This document shows positions 52,328 to 62,735 of a DNA stretch of 64,000 nucleotides, in pieces. The notes under the pieces were generated by a model. That model made no database searches, was not told where the DNA came from, and saw only the letters and a list, made by a program, of their open reading frames with translations. How positions within the stretch are numbered: position 1 is the first letter of the stretch; each line of letters begins with the position of its first letter. This DNA is from Acinetobacter sp. ANC 4558 (GTDB lineage: Bacteria; Pseudomonadota; Gammaproteobacteria; Pseudomonadales; Moraxellaceae), in assembly GCF_002135375.1 (NCBI RefSeq), contig NZ_NEGH01000002.1, positions 248,001 through 312,000 on the forward strand, in the 5' to 3' direction. The position numbers were made by a program, and so were the translations under genes.

Positions 52328-55300
52328 CTATTTGTCTAAATCTAAGATCGTTTTACGATTTGAACGCTGAAATAAATGTGTAAACTTATCTAGCAATACA
52401 TACATTACAGGTGTGGTGTACAACGTGAGAAGTTGCGCCAAAGCAAGCCCACCAACAATCACAACACCAAGTGGCTGCCTTAGCTCAGCACCTTCTCCCC
52501 AGCTAAATGCCAAAGGAATTGCACCCAATAAAGCTGCCGTATTGGTCATTAGAATTGGACGAAAACGTAAAGACGCGGCTGATAACACAGCAGTCAATGC
52601 AGACGCCCCTTTGCGCCGTTCTTGTAAGGTAAAGTCGATGAGTAGAATGGCATTTTTGACCACAATACCCACTAATAAAAACATTCCTAACAAGGCAATG
52701 AGTGTAAATTTAAAATTAAATAACCAGAGCGTAAATAATGCACCCAAAGCAACCGCTGGCACAGTAGATAAGATCGTTAAAGGATGTATGACACTTTCAT
52801 AGGTAATGCCTAAAAGGATATAAATCAAACAAATAACAGTGAGCATTAATAAAGGTGTACTCAATCCAGATTGTAAACTAGAGGATTGAACATCTTCTGC
52901 TGAAGTCACAAAGATCTCATTGGGTAGCATCACTTCTGGTAAAATACTTCGAATTGCTGCGTCCGCCTGTTCATAGCTATATTCCTTCTTCACGACATAG
53001 CCAATACCCATTGCAGCATACTGATTACGGCGTGACACACGATCATTGGCCAGACCATAAGACCATGTCGAAAAATTGCTCAGCGGTACATATTCTCCAT
53101 CTTGATTTGGGACGCTTACATTTTCAAGTGACTCTGGATGCTCCGTAAAACGTCGATCGACTTCCATCACCACATGAAATTGATTACTTTGATCATAAAT
53201 TGTCGAAATTTGACGCTGTGAAAAAGAATTATTTAAAACACTCGAAATACTTTCAATATTGACCCCTAATCGCTGGGCAGCTTCACGATCAATATCTAAA
53301 ATAACCTGCTGAGCACCCTCATCACCTATGGTTTCAACCTCTTCAAGTTCTGGTAGCTTTTCCATTGCTAAAGCGACTTTAGGCGCCCATTCACGTAATA
53401 GTCCTACATTATCTGACTGTAAGAGTAAAGTATAATCTTGCCCACTCCCACTTGAAAATGGATCATCTAATGCCAACTCTTGTTCGACACGTGCTGAAAA
53501 AATAGCTCCCGCTTGCCATGGCGCATTTCGCTTAATTCGTTCTACTATTTCATAGGTTGAAGCACCATCTCGCTGATCTTTCGGTTTTAAACTAATCATG
53601 AAAAATGAATTGGTGATTCCACCCGAACCGCCTGATATCCCCACAACATCCTTAACCGCTGCATCTTTTAAAATACTTTGACTAAAATCAGCAATTTTTG
53701 GCTGCATCACCTGAAAAGAAAATCCATCATCGCCACGAATAAAAGCAGTAACTCGTCCTGTATCTTGTTCTGGTAATACACGTTTGGGCAATGTTTGATA
53801 TAAATAAACCGATGCAGCAATTGCACCACCCCACAGTAAAATGACGATATAACTATGTCCAATTAACCACTTTAAAGAATGTAAATAGCCATGATTGAGT
53901 TTTTGCATACAAGAATGACTAAGTTTAAATAACACATTATTTTTATAATGCTTTAAAGGTTTGAGACAACGTGCAGATAAACTTGGCGTTAATACCAGTG
54001 AAATAATCGTTGATAAAATGACAATAAAAATAAGTGTCAGTGAAAATTCCTTGAAAAGTCGCTCAATCACCCCACCCATAAATAATACAGATATAAAAAT
54101 AACAACCAAAGTTGCATTCATTGCAATTAGTGTTATGCCAACTTCTTGAATCCCTTTTACAGCAGCTTGTAATGGTGTTTCACCTTGCTCTATATGTCGC
54201 TCAATATTTTCTAAAACAACAATGGCATCATCTACAACTAAACCAATAGCAACAATTACCGCCATAATTGAAAGATTATTTAATGAAAAACCAGCAAGAT
54301 AAATTAAACTACATGCTCCAATTAATGCTACAAGCATTGCAATGCTTGGCACCAATGCACTTTGTAAACGTCCTAGCATCAGAACGACCACAAGAATCAC
54401 CAATAACATCGAAAAGACTAACGTCTTACCTGCTTCATTTAAGCCAGCGCGGATATTCTCAGCACCATCAATTACCGATGTCAACTCAGCATCTGCTGGT
54501 ATAAGTGAACTGAGTTGCGGGAGTTTTTGTTTGATTTCTTCAATGACACTTACGGTATTCGCATTAGGTTGGCGATTAATTTTAATAATGACCGCAGGCT
54601 TTCCATTATGAAAACCACTAACATAACGGTTTTCAACATCATCCTGAACATCAGCCACATCTTTTAAACGAACAATATTCTGTGCATTTTTATGCACCAC
54701 CAGATTCGCAAAATCTGCTGCATTCATTAAATGAGATGAAAGAGCAACTTGCCAGCGCAATTCAGCGGTCTCTACAATACCCAGTGCTTGTATAGTATTG
54801 CTTTGTGCAATTGCAGCTCTTACTTGCTCTAACGACACGCCTTGTGAAATTAATGCATTCGGATTTAAAGTAATTCGTACTGCTGGCATAGATGCACCAT
54901 CAATACTGACATCACCGACACCATTAATTTGCGCTAAATTGGGTTGTAATCTACTGCTGGCAATTTCATATAACTTCCCCGCTGATAAATGTGGCGAACT
55001 CAAAGCTAAATAAAAAATTGGGCTTTGACTTGGATTAATTTTAAAATATTCAGGCGGACTCGGCATCCCTGAAGGAAGCTGTGGAATAGCAACGTTAATT
55101 GCAGCCTGCACTTCTCTTGCGGCTTCATTAATATCTGTATTCAAATCAAAATGTAATACAACTTGAGTGGCACTTTGATTACTGGACGAGTTAATCGCTT
55201 TAACTCCAGATACACCCATCATTGCCCGTTCTAAAGGTGTTGCGACCGTTGCAGACATACTCTCTGGACTTGCACCTGGTAAACTCGCACGAACAACAAT

Positions 55301-55432
55301 CGTTGGAATATCTGCTTGTGGTAATGCTGCAACAGGTAACCGAAAATATGCCAATATTCCAAGCAATACGATGGCAATCGCAATTAATGTACTTGCTACA
55401 GGACGATGAATAAAAATAGAAAGCAAACTCAA
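52328..55432 (-). CDS. RND efflux permease (MdtC/MuxC-type, HAE1)
   Basis: A 1034-residue inner-membrane proton/drug antiporter. Its N-terminus SIFIHRPVASTLIAIAIVLLGI (in part), GASPESM and the mid-protein VVAIGLVVDDAIVVLENIERH are the RND core; the DD of helix 4 is part of the proton relay. The C-terminal half repeats this (LLVGIVVKNAILLIDFTLQ, FRPILMTNTAALLGAIPLA). It overlaps the preceding RND gene by 4 nt. Two non-identical RND permeases next to each other is the MdtBC/MuxBC arrangement, in which they form a heterotrimer. Confidence 0.93.
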   Translation of the reverse strand: MSLLSIFIHRPVASTLIAIAIVLLGILAYFRLPVAALPQADIPTIVVRASLPGASPESMSATVATPLERAMMGVSGVKAINSSSNQSATQVVLHFDLNTDINEAAREVQAAINVAIPQLPSGMPSPPEYFKINPSQSPIFYLALSSPHLSAGKLYEIASSRLQPNLAQINGVGDVSIDGASMPAVRITLNPNALISQGVSLEQVRAAIAQSNTIQALGIVETAELRWQVALSSHLMNAADFANLVVHKNAQNIVRLKDVADVQDDVENRYVSGFHNGKPAVIIKINRQPNANTVSVIEEIKQKLPQLSSLIPADAELTSVIDGAENIRAGLNEAGKTLVFSMLLVILVVVLMLGRLQSALVPSIAMLVALIGACSLIYLAGFSLNNLSIMAVIVAIGLVVDDAIVVLENIERHIEQGETPLQAAVKGIQEVGITLIAMNATLVVIFISVLFMGGVIERLFKEFSLTLIFIVILSTIISLVLTPSLSARCLKPLKHYKNNVLFKLSHSCMQKLNHGYLHSLKWLIGHSYIVILLWGGAIAASVYLYQTLPKRVLPEQDTGRVTAFIRGDDGFSFQVMQPKIADFSQSILKDAAVKDVVGISGGSGGITNSFFMISLKPKDQRDGASTYEIVERIKRNAPWQAGAIFSARVEQELALDDPFSSGSGQDYTLLLQSDNVGLLREWAPKVALAMEKLPELEEVETIGDEGAQQVILDIDREAAQRLGVNIESISSVLNNSFSQRQISTIYDQSNQFHVVMEVDRRFTEHPESLENVSVPNQDGEYVPLSNFSTWSYGLANDRVSRRNQYAAMGIGYVVKKEYSYEQADAAIRSILPEVMLPNEIFVTSAEDVQSSSLQSGLSTPLLMLTVICLIYILLGITYESVIHPLTILSTVPAVALGALFTLWLFNFKFTLIALLGMFLLVGIVVKNAILLIDFTLQERRKGASALTAVLSAASLRFRPILMTNTAALLGAIPLAFSWGEGAELRQPLGVVIVGGLALAQLLTLYTTPVMYVLLDKFTHLFQRSNRKTILDLDK

Positions 55433-58400
55433 AGTATGCCCCCTGTTTCACTCGATTTTTCTAAATGTATATCTCGGTTAGACCGTTGAAAGCGATCAAA
55501 AAACAAGTAAACAACAGGTGTCGTAAATAAGGTTAATAGTTGACTGACTATCAAGCCACCAACCATCACAATGCCTAATGGCTGGCGTAATTCTGCCCCA
55601 GAACCGGATGCGAGCATTAAAGGAATTGCACCCACTAATGCTGCTAGTGTTGTCATTAAAATGGGACGAAACCGCATTAATGCTGCTTGATAAATTGCTT
55701 TTTCTGGTGATAATCCTTCATTGCGCTGTGCTGCCAAAGCAAAATCAACCATCATAATGCCATTTTTCTTCACCAAACCAATTAGTAGAATAATGCCAAT
55801 CAATGCAATCATATCTAAAGGTCGGTTGACCATTAATAATGCCAATAATCCACCAATTGCTGCGGATGGAAGTGTTGAAAGAATCGTAATGGGGTGAATA
55901 AAACTTTCGTATAAAATCCCCAGTACAATATACATTGTCACAATAGCAGCAACGATAAGCCAAAATGTATGATCAAGAGAACTTTCAAATGCCGCAGCTG
56001 CACCTTGTAATTTCATACTAATTTCTGGAGGAAATTTCATGTTATTTTCTACACGCTGAATAGCTTTTATTCCTTCACCTAAAGAAATGCCTTCTGCTAA
56101 ATTAAATGAAATACTATGTGCTGGAAATTGTGCTTGTTGCTGTAAAATAGTGGCTGTTCTTTTCTGTGTAATGGAGGCAACCGAACTTAATAATATCGAC
56201 TCACCTTCTGCATTTTGAATGTATATTTGATTAAGGGCATCCAAGCCATTAGATAAATTCGATGCTAATTCCAATACAATACGATATTGATTCGACTGTG
56301 TATAAAGCGTAGCAATTTGTCTTTGCGCAAATAAATTTTGTAAAGCCAAACTAATATCTTCAACACTTAAACCTAAACGAGCAGCAACATCTCGATGAAT
56401 ATCAATAAATGCCTGTAACCCTTGTCCGCCCTCTTCACTAGTCACATCTGAAAATTCAGGTTGTTGACGTAATGCATTAACGAGCATTGGTGTAAATTCT
56501 TCTAAATCTGCATTTTTTGCAGCTGATACACTCAGTTGATATTGTGTTCGACTAATTTTATCTTCAATACTGAGTTCCTGTACAGGTTGCATCCACCCCT
56601 GTATTCCCTGTATATCTTGGAATTGCACTTTCAAGCGTGCCATGACCTGACTCGCCTGATCTCGTTCTGCATGAGGTTTTAAATTAATTAAAATACGACC
56701 ATTACTAAGTTTTGGATTGTTTGCATCAATGCCGATAAATGAAGATAAGCTTTCAACTGCTGGATCTTTTAAAATCTGAGCTGCTAATGTTTGCTGACGA
56801 TCACTCATCGCTTGAAATGAAATATCATCTGGTGCTTCTGTCACGACCTGTATGACACCACTATCTTGTATTGGAAAAAATCCTTTCGGAATCAACCAAT
56901 ATAATCCACCAGCTAAAATGACAGTACTGAACATCACAGCCAAAGTGATTTTTTGATGACGAAGTACCCACTGTAGCGCCTTAGCATATTGCTGAATAAC
57001 AGGCTCTAACCCCCATTTTTCTTGATGTTTTCTCGGCTTAGGATTTTTTAATAAATAAGCACACATCATTGGCGTTAAGGTTAATGAAACCACCAATGAC
57101 AATGCTATGGCAACAGCAAGTGTTACTGCAAACTCATGGAATAGTCGCCCGACAATATCACCCATAAATAGTAATGGAATCAGCACTGCAATAAGTGAAA
57201 CTGTTAAAGAAATGAGTGTAAATCCAATTTCCTTTGAGCCCTTAAGTGCTGCTTGTAATAAACTTTCACCCGCTTCCCGATGGCGAGTAATGTTTTCTAA
57301 CATGACAATAGCATCATCTACAACAAAACCTGTGGCAATGGTTAAAGCCATTAACGTGAGGTTATTAATAGAAAAGCCTAAAAAATACATGAGTACAAAT
57401 GTACCAATAATCGAAAGTGGCACTGCAATACTGGGAATAATGGTCGCCGAAAAATTTCTTAAAAATAAAAAAGTCACCATAACCACAAGACAAACAGCAA
57501 AAACTAATTCTTTTTGTACATCTTTAATCGAACTGCGAATACTTTCGGTTCGGTCAGTCAAAACTCGTATTTCTACATTATCTGGTAAGTTTTTTTGAAG
57601 TTCTGGTAATATTTGTTTAATCTGATCTGCCACTTGAATTACATTGGCATTCGGTTGGCGCTGGATATTGACTAAAATAGCAGACTCACTACCTGCCCAT
57701 GCTGCCATATAGCGATCTTCACTACCCTCTATAATCTGTGCAACATCTTTTAAACGAATTGGTGCGCCATTATTCCATCTTAAAATTAAATTCTCATAAT
57801 CTGCAATCGAACGAATTTGATCATTTGCATCAAGCATTGTTGTCCGAAAAGGACCATCAAAACTGCCTTTAGGCTGATTAGAATTTGCGGCATTAATGGC
57901 AGAACTCACATCTTCTGCACTCATTTTAAATGATGCTAATGCTGTCGGATTCATTTGCACACGAATTGCAGGACGCTGTCCACCTGCAAGACTCACCATT
58001 CCAACACCTGAAAGTTGAGAAAGTTTTTGTGCAACACGTGTATCGACCATGTCATAAACAGTCGGTAAAGCTAATGTTTTTGAGCTTACTGCTAAGGTAA
58101 TCACAGGAACATCCGCTGGATTTACTTTCCGATAGACAGGTGGCGCAGCTAAGTCACGCGGTAATTTACTACTGGCAGTACTTAATGCAGATTGAACTTC
58201 TTGTTCAACAACCCCTAGGTCTGCTGTCAATTCAAACTGTAATGTAATTACTGAAGCCCCCACAGAGCTGGTTGAAGAAACTTGCTTCAAACCCGCAATT
58301 TTCCCCATTTCTCTTTCTAGAGGAACTGTAATTGTCCGTTGTACCGTATCTGGATTCGCACCAGATTGAAACGTATAGATTTGAATTATTGGATAGTCGA

Positions 58401-58518
58401 CTTGCGGTAAAGCAGAAACAGGTAAAAAACGCCAAACAAGCAATCCACTAAACAATAAAGCTAACATCAAAAGTACAGTTGCTACAGGACGCAATATAAA
58501 AAAACGCGATATATTCAT
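55429..58518 (-). CDS. RND efflux permease (MdtB/MuxB-type, HAE1)
   Basis: A 1029-residue RND permease, starting NISRFFILRPVATVLLMLAL. Helix 4 has LTIATGFVVDDAIVMLENITRH, with the paired Asp residues of the proton relay. The second half repeats the fold, with LIGLVKKNGIMMVDFALAAQ and FRPILMTTLAALVGAIPLM. The C-terminal region AELRQPLGIVMVGGLIVSQL is standard. It begins 3 bp after the adaptor stop and ends with a 4-nt overlap on the next RND gene. Substrates are likely lipophilic or aromatic compounds, bile-like acids or siderophores, not determined by sequence. Confidence 0.93.
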   Translation of the reverse strand: MNISRFFILRPVATVLLMLALLFSGLLVWRFLPVSALPQVDYPIIQIYTFQSGANPDTVQRTITVPLEREMGKIAGLKQVSSTSSVGASVITLQFELTADLGVVEQEVQSALSTASSKLPRDLAAPPVYRKVNPADVPVITLAVSSKTLALPTVYDMVDTRVAQKLSQLSGVGMVSLAGGQRPAIRVQMNPTALASFKMSAEDVSSAINAANSNQPKGSFDGPFRTTMLDANDQIRSIADYENLILRWNNGAPIRLKDVAQIIEGSEDRYMAAWAGSESAILVNIQRQPNANVIQVADQIKQILPELQKNLPDNVEIRVLTDRTESIRSSIKDVQKELVFAVCLVVMVTFLFLRNFSATIIPSIAVPLSIIGTFVLMYFLGFSINNLTLMALTIATGFVVDDAIVMLENITRHREAGESLLQAALKGSKEIGFTLISLTVSLIAVLIPLLFMGDIVGRLFHEFAVTLAVAIALSLVVSLTLTPMMCAYLLKNPKPRKHQEKWGLEPVIQQYAKALQWVLRHQKITLAVMFSTVILAGGLYWLIPKGFFPIQDSGVIQVVTEAPDDISFQAMSDRQQTLAAQILKDPAVESLSSFIGIDANNPKLSNGRILINLKPHAERDQASQVMARLKVQFQDIQGIQGWMQPVQELSIEDKISRTQYQLSVSAAKNADLEEFTPMLVNALRQQPEFSDVTSEEGGQGLQAFIDIHRDVAARLGLSVEDISLALQNLFAQRQIATLYTQSNQYRIVLELASNLSNGLDALNQIYIQNAEGESILLSSVASITQKRTATILQQQAQFPAHSISFNLAEGISLGEGIKAIQRVENNMKFPPEISMKLQGAAAAFESSLDHTFWLIVAAIVTMYIVLGILYESFIHPITILSTLPSAAIGGLLALLMVNRPLDMIALIGIILLIGLVKKNGIMMVDFALAAQRNEGLSPEKAIYQAALMRFRPILMTTLAALVGAIPLMLASGSGAELRQPLGIVMVGGLIVSQLLTLFTTPVVYLFFDRFQRSNRDIHLEKSSETGGIL

Positions 58519-58521
58519 ATC

Positions 58522-59733
58522 TTACTGAGCATCCTGCGATGTTGAGATTGCTTGTTTATTTTCTGGAACAATTTGGGCTTCACGACCTTCAGATAAACGA
58601 TCAATTCCCTCTAAAACAACCTGTTCATTCCCCGTAAGCCCAGATAAAATCTCGATTTTCCCCTGAGATGTCACTCCTGTTTTTAACATTCGTACTTCAG
58701 CTTTATTTTCTTTATTAATCACATAGACATAAGTGCCTTTTGCACCATGTTGAATCGCATCATTTGGAATCATTAGTGCATTTGGAAGGGTATGAACACT
58801 TAAGACAATATTGACAAATTGGTTTGGAAATAATGCATCATTATGATTATCAAAAACGGCTTTTAACTTTAATGTTCCGGTCTTAATATCAATCTGGTTA
58901 TCTAAAGATTTGACAACGCCTACAGCCAATTGTTTTTGCTCGGTCTTATCCCAAGCACTGACTTGTAATTTTTCACCTTTTCGCATGGCTGAACGAATAG
59001 GATCTAAATAGTTTTCTGCAATGGAAAATTGTGCATAAATTGGATTAATTTGTGTGATTGTTACTAGACCATTGTCTTCATTGGCTTGTATCAAATTCCC
59101 AACATCTTTTTGTTTAAACCCTATTCTTCCAGTAATCGGTGAATATATTTTCGTATATGACAACTGAAGTTTAGCAGCATTCACTTGTGCTTGATTCGCC
59201 TGAGTTTGCCCTTTTAACTGGTTAACCAGTGCTTGCTGTTGTTCAACCTGTTGTTTTGCAATAGAGTCTTGACTAAATAATAATTGATAACGCGCAAGCT
59301 CTACTTCAGCATTACGCAATTGTGCTAAATTTTGTTGTTGTATACCTTGCGCTTGTGCCAACGCAACTTGAAATGGTGCAGCATCAATTTGCGCCAATAA
59401 TTGACCTTTGTTTACAACGTCTCCTTCATTAAAATAAACCTGTTGTAATACACCTGAAACCTGACTCTGTACATTCACTGTATGTGCAGGAACAATCGTT
59501 CCAATTGCTTTTAATTCAACATTTAAATCACGACGTTCAACTGGAACAACGCGAACAGGAACAGGCTTACTCCATTGACTAAATTGTGCTTCTGTAGGTT
59601 TTGACGATGCTGTAAACCAATACCAACTTCCTCCGCCTAAAACTAGAAGAATAATGAGTCCTATTAAATATTTAGACTTCGTGGCAAGAGAATAATTTTG
59701 GCGATTTAAATTTTCTGGCTGACTACTCATCAA
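58522..59733 (-). CDS. RND efflux periplasmic adaptor (MdtA/MuxA-type)
   Basis: A 403-residue membrane-fusion protein. One N-terminal hydrophobic segment (about 25-45) is followed by the lipoyl motif VNVQSQVSGVLQQVYFNEGD, a coiled coil (about 110-190), the second half-motif YSPITGRIGFKQKDVGNLIQ, and a beta-barrel domain (INPIYAQFSIAE, NALMIPNDAIQHG). No lipobox cysteine, so it is held by a membrane anchor. It is the first gene of the four-gene pump operon, with a long (about 530 bp) upstream region that contains a Fur-box-like site. Confidence 0.93.
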   Translation of the reverse strand: MMSSQPENLNRQNYSLATKSKYLIGLIILLVLGGGSWYWFTASSKPTEAQFSQWSKPVPVRVVPVERRDLNVELKAIGTIVPAHTVNVQSQVSGVLQQVYFNEGDVVNKGQLLAQIDAAPFQVALAQAQGIQQQNLAQLRNAEVELARYQLLFSQDSIAKQQVEQQQALVNQLKGQTQANQAQVNAAKLQLSYTKIYSPITGRIGFKQKDVGNLIQANEDNGLVTITQINPIYAQFSIAENYLDPIRSAMRKGEKLQVSAWDKTEQKQLAVGVVKSLDNQIDIKTGTLKLKAVFDNHNDALFPNQFVNIVLSVHTLPNALMIPNDAIQHGAKGTYVYVINKENKAEVRMLKTGVTSQGKIEILSGLTGNEQVVLEGIDRLSEGREAQIVPENKQAISTSQDAQ

Positions 59734-60261
59734 AATACTTACCTATAGAATCAAATAAAACATGGCAATTCATTCATTCGCGGTCACCATCAATAAAGTC
59801 AAAAATAACTTTAGATGAATTGAATACATCTTTTTAGACTGCTACTTAACCACTGAATAATATGAGCCAAATGCATTAATTAAAAAATCAATGATGGGAA
59901 ATTACAGTCACACTTTTCTAAGAGCTCTCTGTAGCATCAAAGAAATACGCGAATATAAAACTGCAGAGAGAGTTATATTTTAAAAATCATTTTTTTGCAA
60001 ATAATAATTATTATCATTAGCATTTATTTATTGTTTTTCTTCAATCTTCTATCTTTTACAAACCATACATCATTATTTTGACTCGATCTCACGTGATCAA
60101 CAGTGCTAAACTCTTTTTGTATTGCATTTATATGATCCATTAAAAAGCCTTAAGATCATTAAGACTTTAAATCCGCATAAAAATTTAATTACTTAATCAA
60201 GCGATTTTTATTTTTGATTAGTCGCACCTCAACTGGTTATAAAATGGCATAAATATGCTGA
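59734..60261. other. 528-bp intergenic region upstream of the RND pump operon
   Basis: This long gap is the upstream region of the RND operon (leftward) and lies downstream of the minus-strand porin-like gene. A weak hairpin at 60194-60220 (TAATCAA / TTGATTA) may end the porin-like transcript. The Fur-box-like site near 60003-60021 is listed separately. I saw no credible ORF, tRNA or repeat. Confidence 0.45.
60003..60021 (-). promoter_or_regulatory. Fur-box-like site upstream of the RND pump operon
   Basis: Read on the minus strand, GCTAATGATAATAATTATT matches 16 of the 19 positions of the classical Fur consensus GATAATGATAATCATTATC. The site lies 270 bp upstream of the adaptor start. No other gene start lies in the gap, so the pump is the natural target. 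AT-rich DNA raises the chance of random matches. Confidence 0.55.
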
Positions 60262-61134
60262 CTAAAATGCTTTTAATAATCTAAAATTGAGTCGATATTG
60301 CTCTTTAAAACCATTTTTTACGTTCAGATCTTGACCTACATTCATCAAAAGTTGCGTACTTGTTGTTGGTTTATATCCAACACCGAGCCATATTTTAGTT
60401 TGTTGATTGCTTTGGGTTGTTATACCGTTGGTTTTGACATCACCAAAATCGTTATAGGATAACCCTGCTCTTAAATCGGTCATTTCATTTAAATGAAGTC
60501 GTACATTGGTTTGTACTTGATATCCCATATTTTGTTTCAGTTTCCCCCCTGCTGCAATTTTATCGTTATGACCATAAAATGTAATATCCGCAATATTATC
60601 CCATGATATTTGATCACTCAGTTGACTGGTAATGGCGCCCTGTACAATCAGTTTTAATCGATTCTCACTGAGGCTAAATTTATCTTTATCATATTTTCCT
60701 GTCGGTAAAACCAAATAAGGAGTTAAACCAATGGTTTTTATTGCGCTATTTTGTAGCGTATAAATAAAAGCACTTGCAAGCGTAATATCGCCTAAGCCAC
60801 TGGCATTATTTCCTAATAACGCTTTACTGTCATGCTCTGGCTGAACCTCACCTAATGGAATTAAAATTTGTGGTGCAAATAATATTTTCCCTTTCTCGAT
60901 ATATTTTACATATCGTGCTATTCCAATATTAGACGTTAAGCCATATTTTCCATTCACGCTATGACCATCTGAATAAAGCTTATTGGCAGAAGCATGTTGA
61001 TAATAAAGAATAGCAAGATTGACACCATTTGGAACAGCATCATAATCTCCAGCATCAACATCGATTGCCCAAAGTTGACTATTCACACTGCATAACAATG
61101 TAAATGTCACCAACGATTGCATTATTTTATTCAT
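60262..61134 (-). CDS. Outer-membrane transporter, MetA-pathway-of-phenol-degradation type
   Basis: A 290-residue protein with a signal peptide (MNKIMQSLVTFTLLCSVNSQLWA). Beta-strand-rich sequence follows and ends with a terminal aromatic (…RLLKAF), as in outer-membrane barrels. It resembles the Phenol_MetA_deg family (PF13557): VDAGDYDAVPNGVNLAILYYQHA, LTPYLVLPTGKYDKDKFSL and IWLGVGYKPTTSTQLLMNVG (each a fragment). Such proteins are thought to help hydrophobic or aromatic substrates cross the outer membrane. It is upstream of the RND operon and downstream of an alcohol/aldehyde dehydrogenase pair on the same strand, fitting an uptake role. Confidence 0.8.
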   Translation of the reverse strand: MNKIMQSLVTFTLLCSVNSQLWAIDVDAGDYDAVPNGVNLAILYYQHASANKLYSDGHSVNGKYGLTSNIGIARYVKYIEKGKILFAPQILIPLGEVQPEHDSKALLGNNASGLGDITLASAFIYTLQNSAIKTIGLTPYLVLPTGKYDKDKFSLSENRLKLIVQGAITSQLSDQISWDNIADITFYGHNDKIAAGGKLKQNMGYQVQTNVRLHLNEMTDLRAGLSYNDFGDVKTNGITTQSNQQTKIWLGVGYKPTTSTQLLMNVGQDLNVKNGFKEQYRLNFRLLKAF

Positions 61135-61320
61135 TTAAAGTTTTCCTGACCCATTGATTTAACTTTTGATTCCATTCATTGAGATCAAGCGACATCAGCC
61201 AATGTTCTTAAGCTCATTAATCAATTTTAAATGAATATTTTTCAGTCACTACTGTAATACGGCAAGAATTACTCAAAATAGGCAAATAATGAAAAACTGT
61301 ATAATTTCAATTTATTAATA

Positions 61321-61352
61321 AAAAAACCATCTAATCAATTAGATGGTTTTTT
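61321..61352 (-). terminator. Terminator after the aldehyde dehydrogenase gene
   Basis: AAAAAACCATCTAAT and ATTAGATGGTTTTTT pair with a tiny loop and flanking A and T runs; it lies 17 bp past the dehydrogenase stop on the minus strand. Confidence 0.86.
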
Positions 61353-61369
61353 ATGTCACAAACGCAATA

Positions 61370-62680
61370 TTATGGATAAACAATAACTGATTTTTTATAG
61401 GTAAATGCTTGATAACCATGGAGACCATGATAGCTTCCTATGCCAGATAAACCACTCCCACCAAAAGGCAAATAAGGTGAAAATGCTTGCAACATTACGC
61501 CATTCACAATGACATCCCCTGCTGGAATTTTTGCCAAAATTTGACGTGCCTGTGTAATGTTTTTACTAAATACATAAGCGGCAAGCGGTTTAGGATGATG
61601 TGTATTAATTTCATCAATAAGATGATCAACGTTATTAAAACTCATCACAGGTAAAATTGGACCAAAGAGTTCATGCTGCATTAATGCATCATCCCAACTC
61701 ACATGGTCGACAACTGTTGCCTGAAAATGACGATTTTCTTGATCATAATTCCCACCAAAAACTACTGTTCCTTGTGTTTGAGCCAACATATTGGCAAGTT
61801 TTTTCACTTGATGACTGCTAATAATTTTTCCATTTGCACTTACTTCAGCATAAGTCATTTTCACTTTTGCGATAAATTTCTCTAGCAGCAGTTGTTTCAC
61901 TTGTTCATGCACCAACAAATAATCTGGTGCTACACAAGTTTGTCCACTATTGGCAAATTTTCCAAATAAAAGTTGATCAACAGTATGGTCTAAATCTGCA
62001 TCTGGCATAACAATGAGTGGACTTTTTCCTCCTAGTTCCAAAATACATGGTGTCAAATTTTTTGCAGCAGCTTCCATGACAATTTTTCCAACCATGGTGC
62101 TACCCGTAAAGAAAATAAAGTCAAAATTTAAACTCAATAAAAACTCATTCTCCTCTTTGGCACCATGAACCACGGCAACATGTTTTTCATCAAAAGTAGC
62201 TTTTACGATTTTTTCAATGACCAATGCAGTTGCTGGCGTATTTTCAGAAGTTTTGATAATAGCAGTATTACCTGCAGCAAATGCAGCAACCAATGGGGCA
62301 AATGCCAAATTTACTGGGTAATTAAATGGACAAACAATATACGCCACACCATATGCTTCATTTTCAATAAAACATTCCGCTGGCTCTAATAAAGCATAGG
62401 TCGGCACTTTTTCAGCTTTTACCCATTCATCAATATGTTGTAAGGCAAAATCAACCTCTGTAATCACTTCGCCAATTTCAGCAAGATCAACAAAATCTCG
62501 GCTTTTACCTAAATCTTGTTCTAATGCGACATAAATATCTTCTTTAAACGTCAAAACTGCTGTTTTTAGTTTTTGCAAATTCTCTTTTTTAAAGTTTAAA
62601 TCTTTGGTTGCACCCGTTTTAAAAAATTGCTTTTGCTGATCAAAAATAGTTTTAATGGTGTGCTGATCTGTCATTTGCAT
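61370..62680 (-). CDS. Aldehyde dehydrogenase, class 3-like (coniferyl-aldehyde type)
   Basis: A 436-residue NAD(P)-dependent aldehyde dehydrogenase. It has the cofactor motif FIFFTGSTMVGKIVMEAA, the general base Glu in LELGGKSPLIV, the catalytic Cys in FANSGQTCVAPDYLLV and the signature HELFGPILPV. The short length without an N-terminal extension, and SYHGLHGYQAFTYKKSV at the end, place it with class 3/CalB-like enzymes that oxidise medium-chain or aromatic aldehydes. It lies 55 bp downstream of an alcohol dehydrogenase on the same strand, so the pair can turn an alcohol into an acid. Confidence 0.9.
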   Translation of the reverse strand: MQMTDQHTIKTIFDQQKQFFKTGATKDLNFKKENLQKLKTAVLTFKEDIYVALEQDLGKSRDFVDLAEIGEVITEVDFALQHIDEWVKAEKVPTYALLEPAECFIENEAYGVAYIVCPFNYPVNLAFAPLVAAFAAGNTAIIKTSENTPATALVIEKIVKATFDEKHVAVVHGAKEENEFLLSLNFDFIFFTGSTMVGKIVMEAAAKNLTPCILELGGKSPLIVMPDADLDHTVDQLLFGKFANSGQTCVAPDYLLVHEQVKQLLLEKFIAKVKMTYAEVSANGKIISSHQVKKLANMLAQTQGTVVFGGNYDQENRHFQATVVDHVSWDDALMQHELFGPILPVMSFNNVDHLIDEINTHHPKPLAAYVFSKNITQARQILAKIPAGDVIVNGVMLQAFSPYLPFGGSGLSGIGSYHGLHGYQAFTYKKSVIVYP

Positions 62681-62735
62681 GGGAATTTCCTTATCTCGTT
62701 TCTCATTTTCAATTTATTTTTGAATAATTATCATA

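Noticed and set aside
52413..57598. Plus-strand ORFs of up to 163 codons inside the RND permease genes
   Set aside because: They run antisense to well-conserved RND sequence, show no family motifs and have no promoter or ribosome-binding site.
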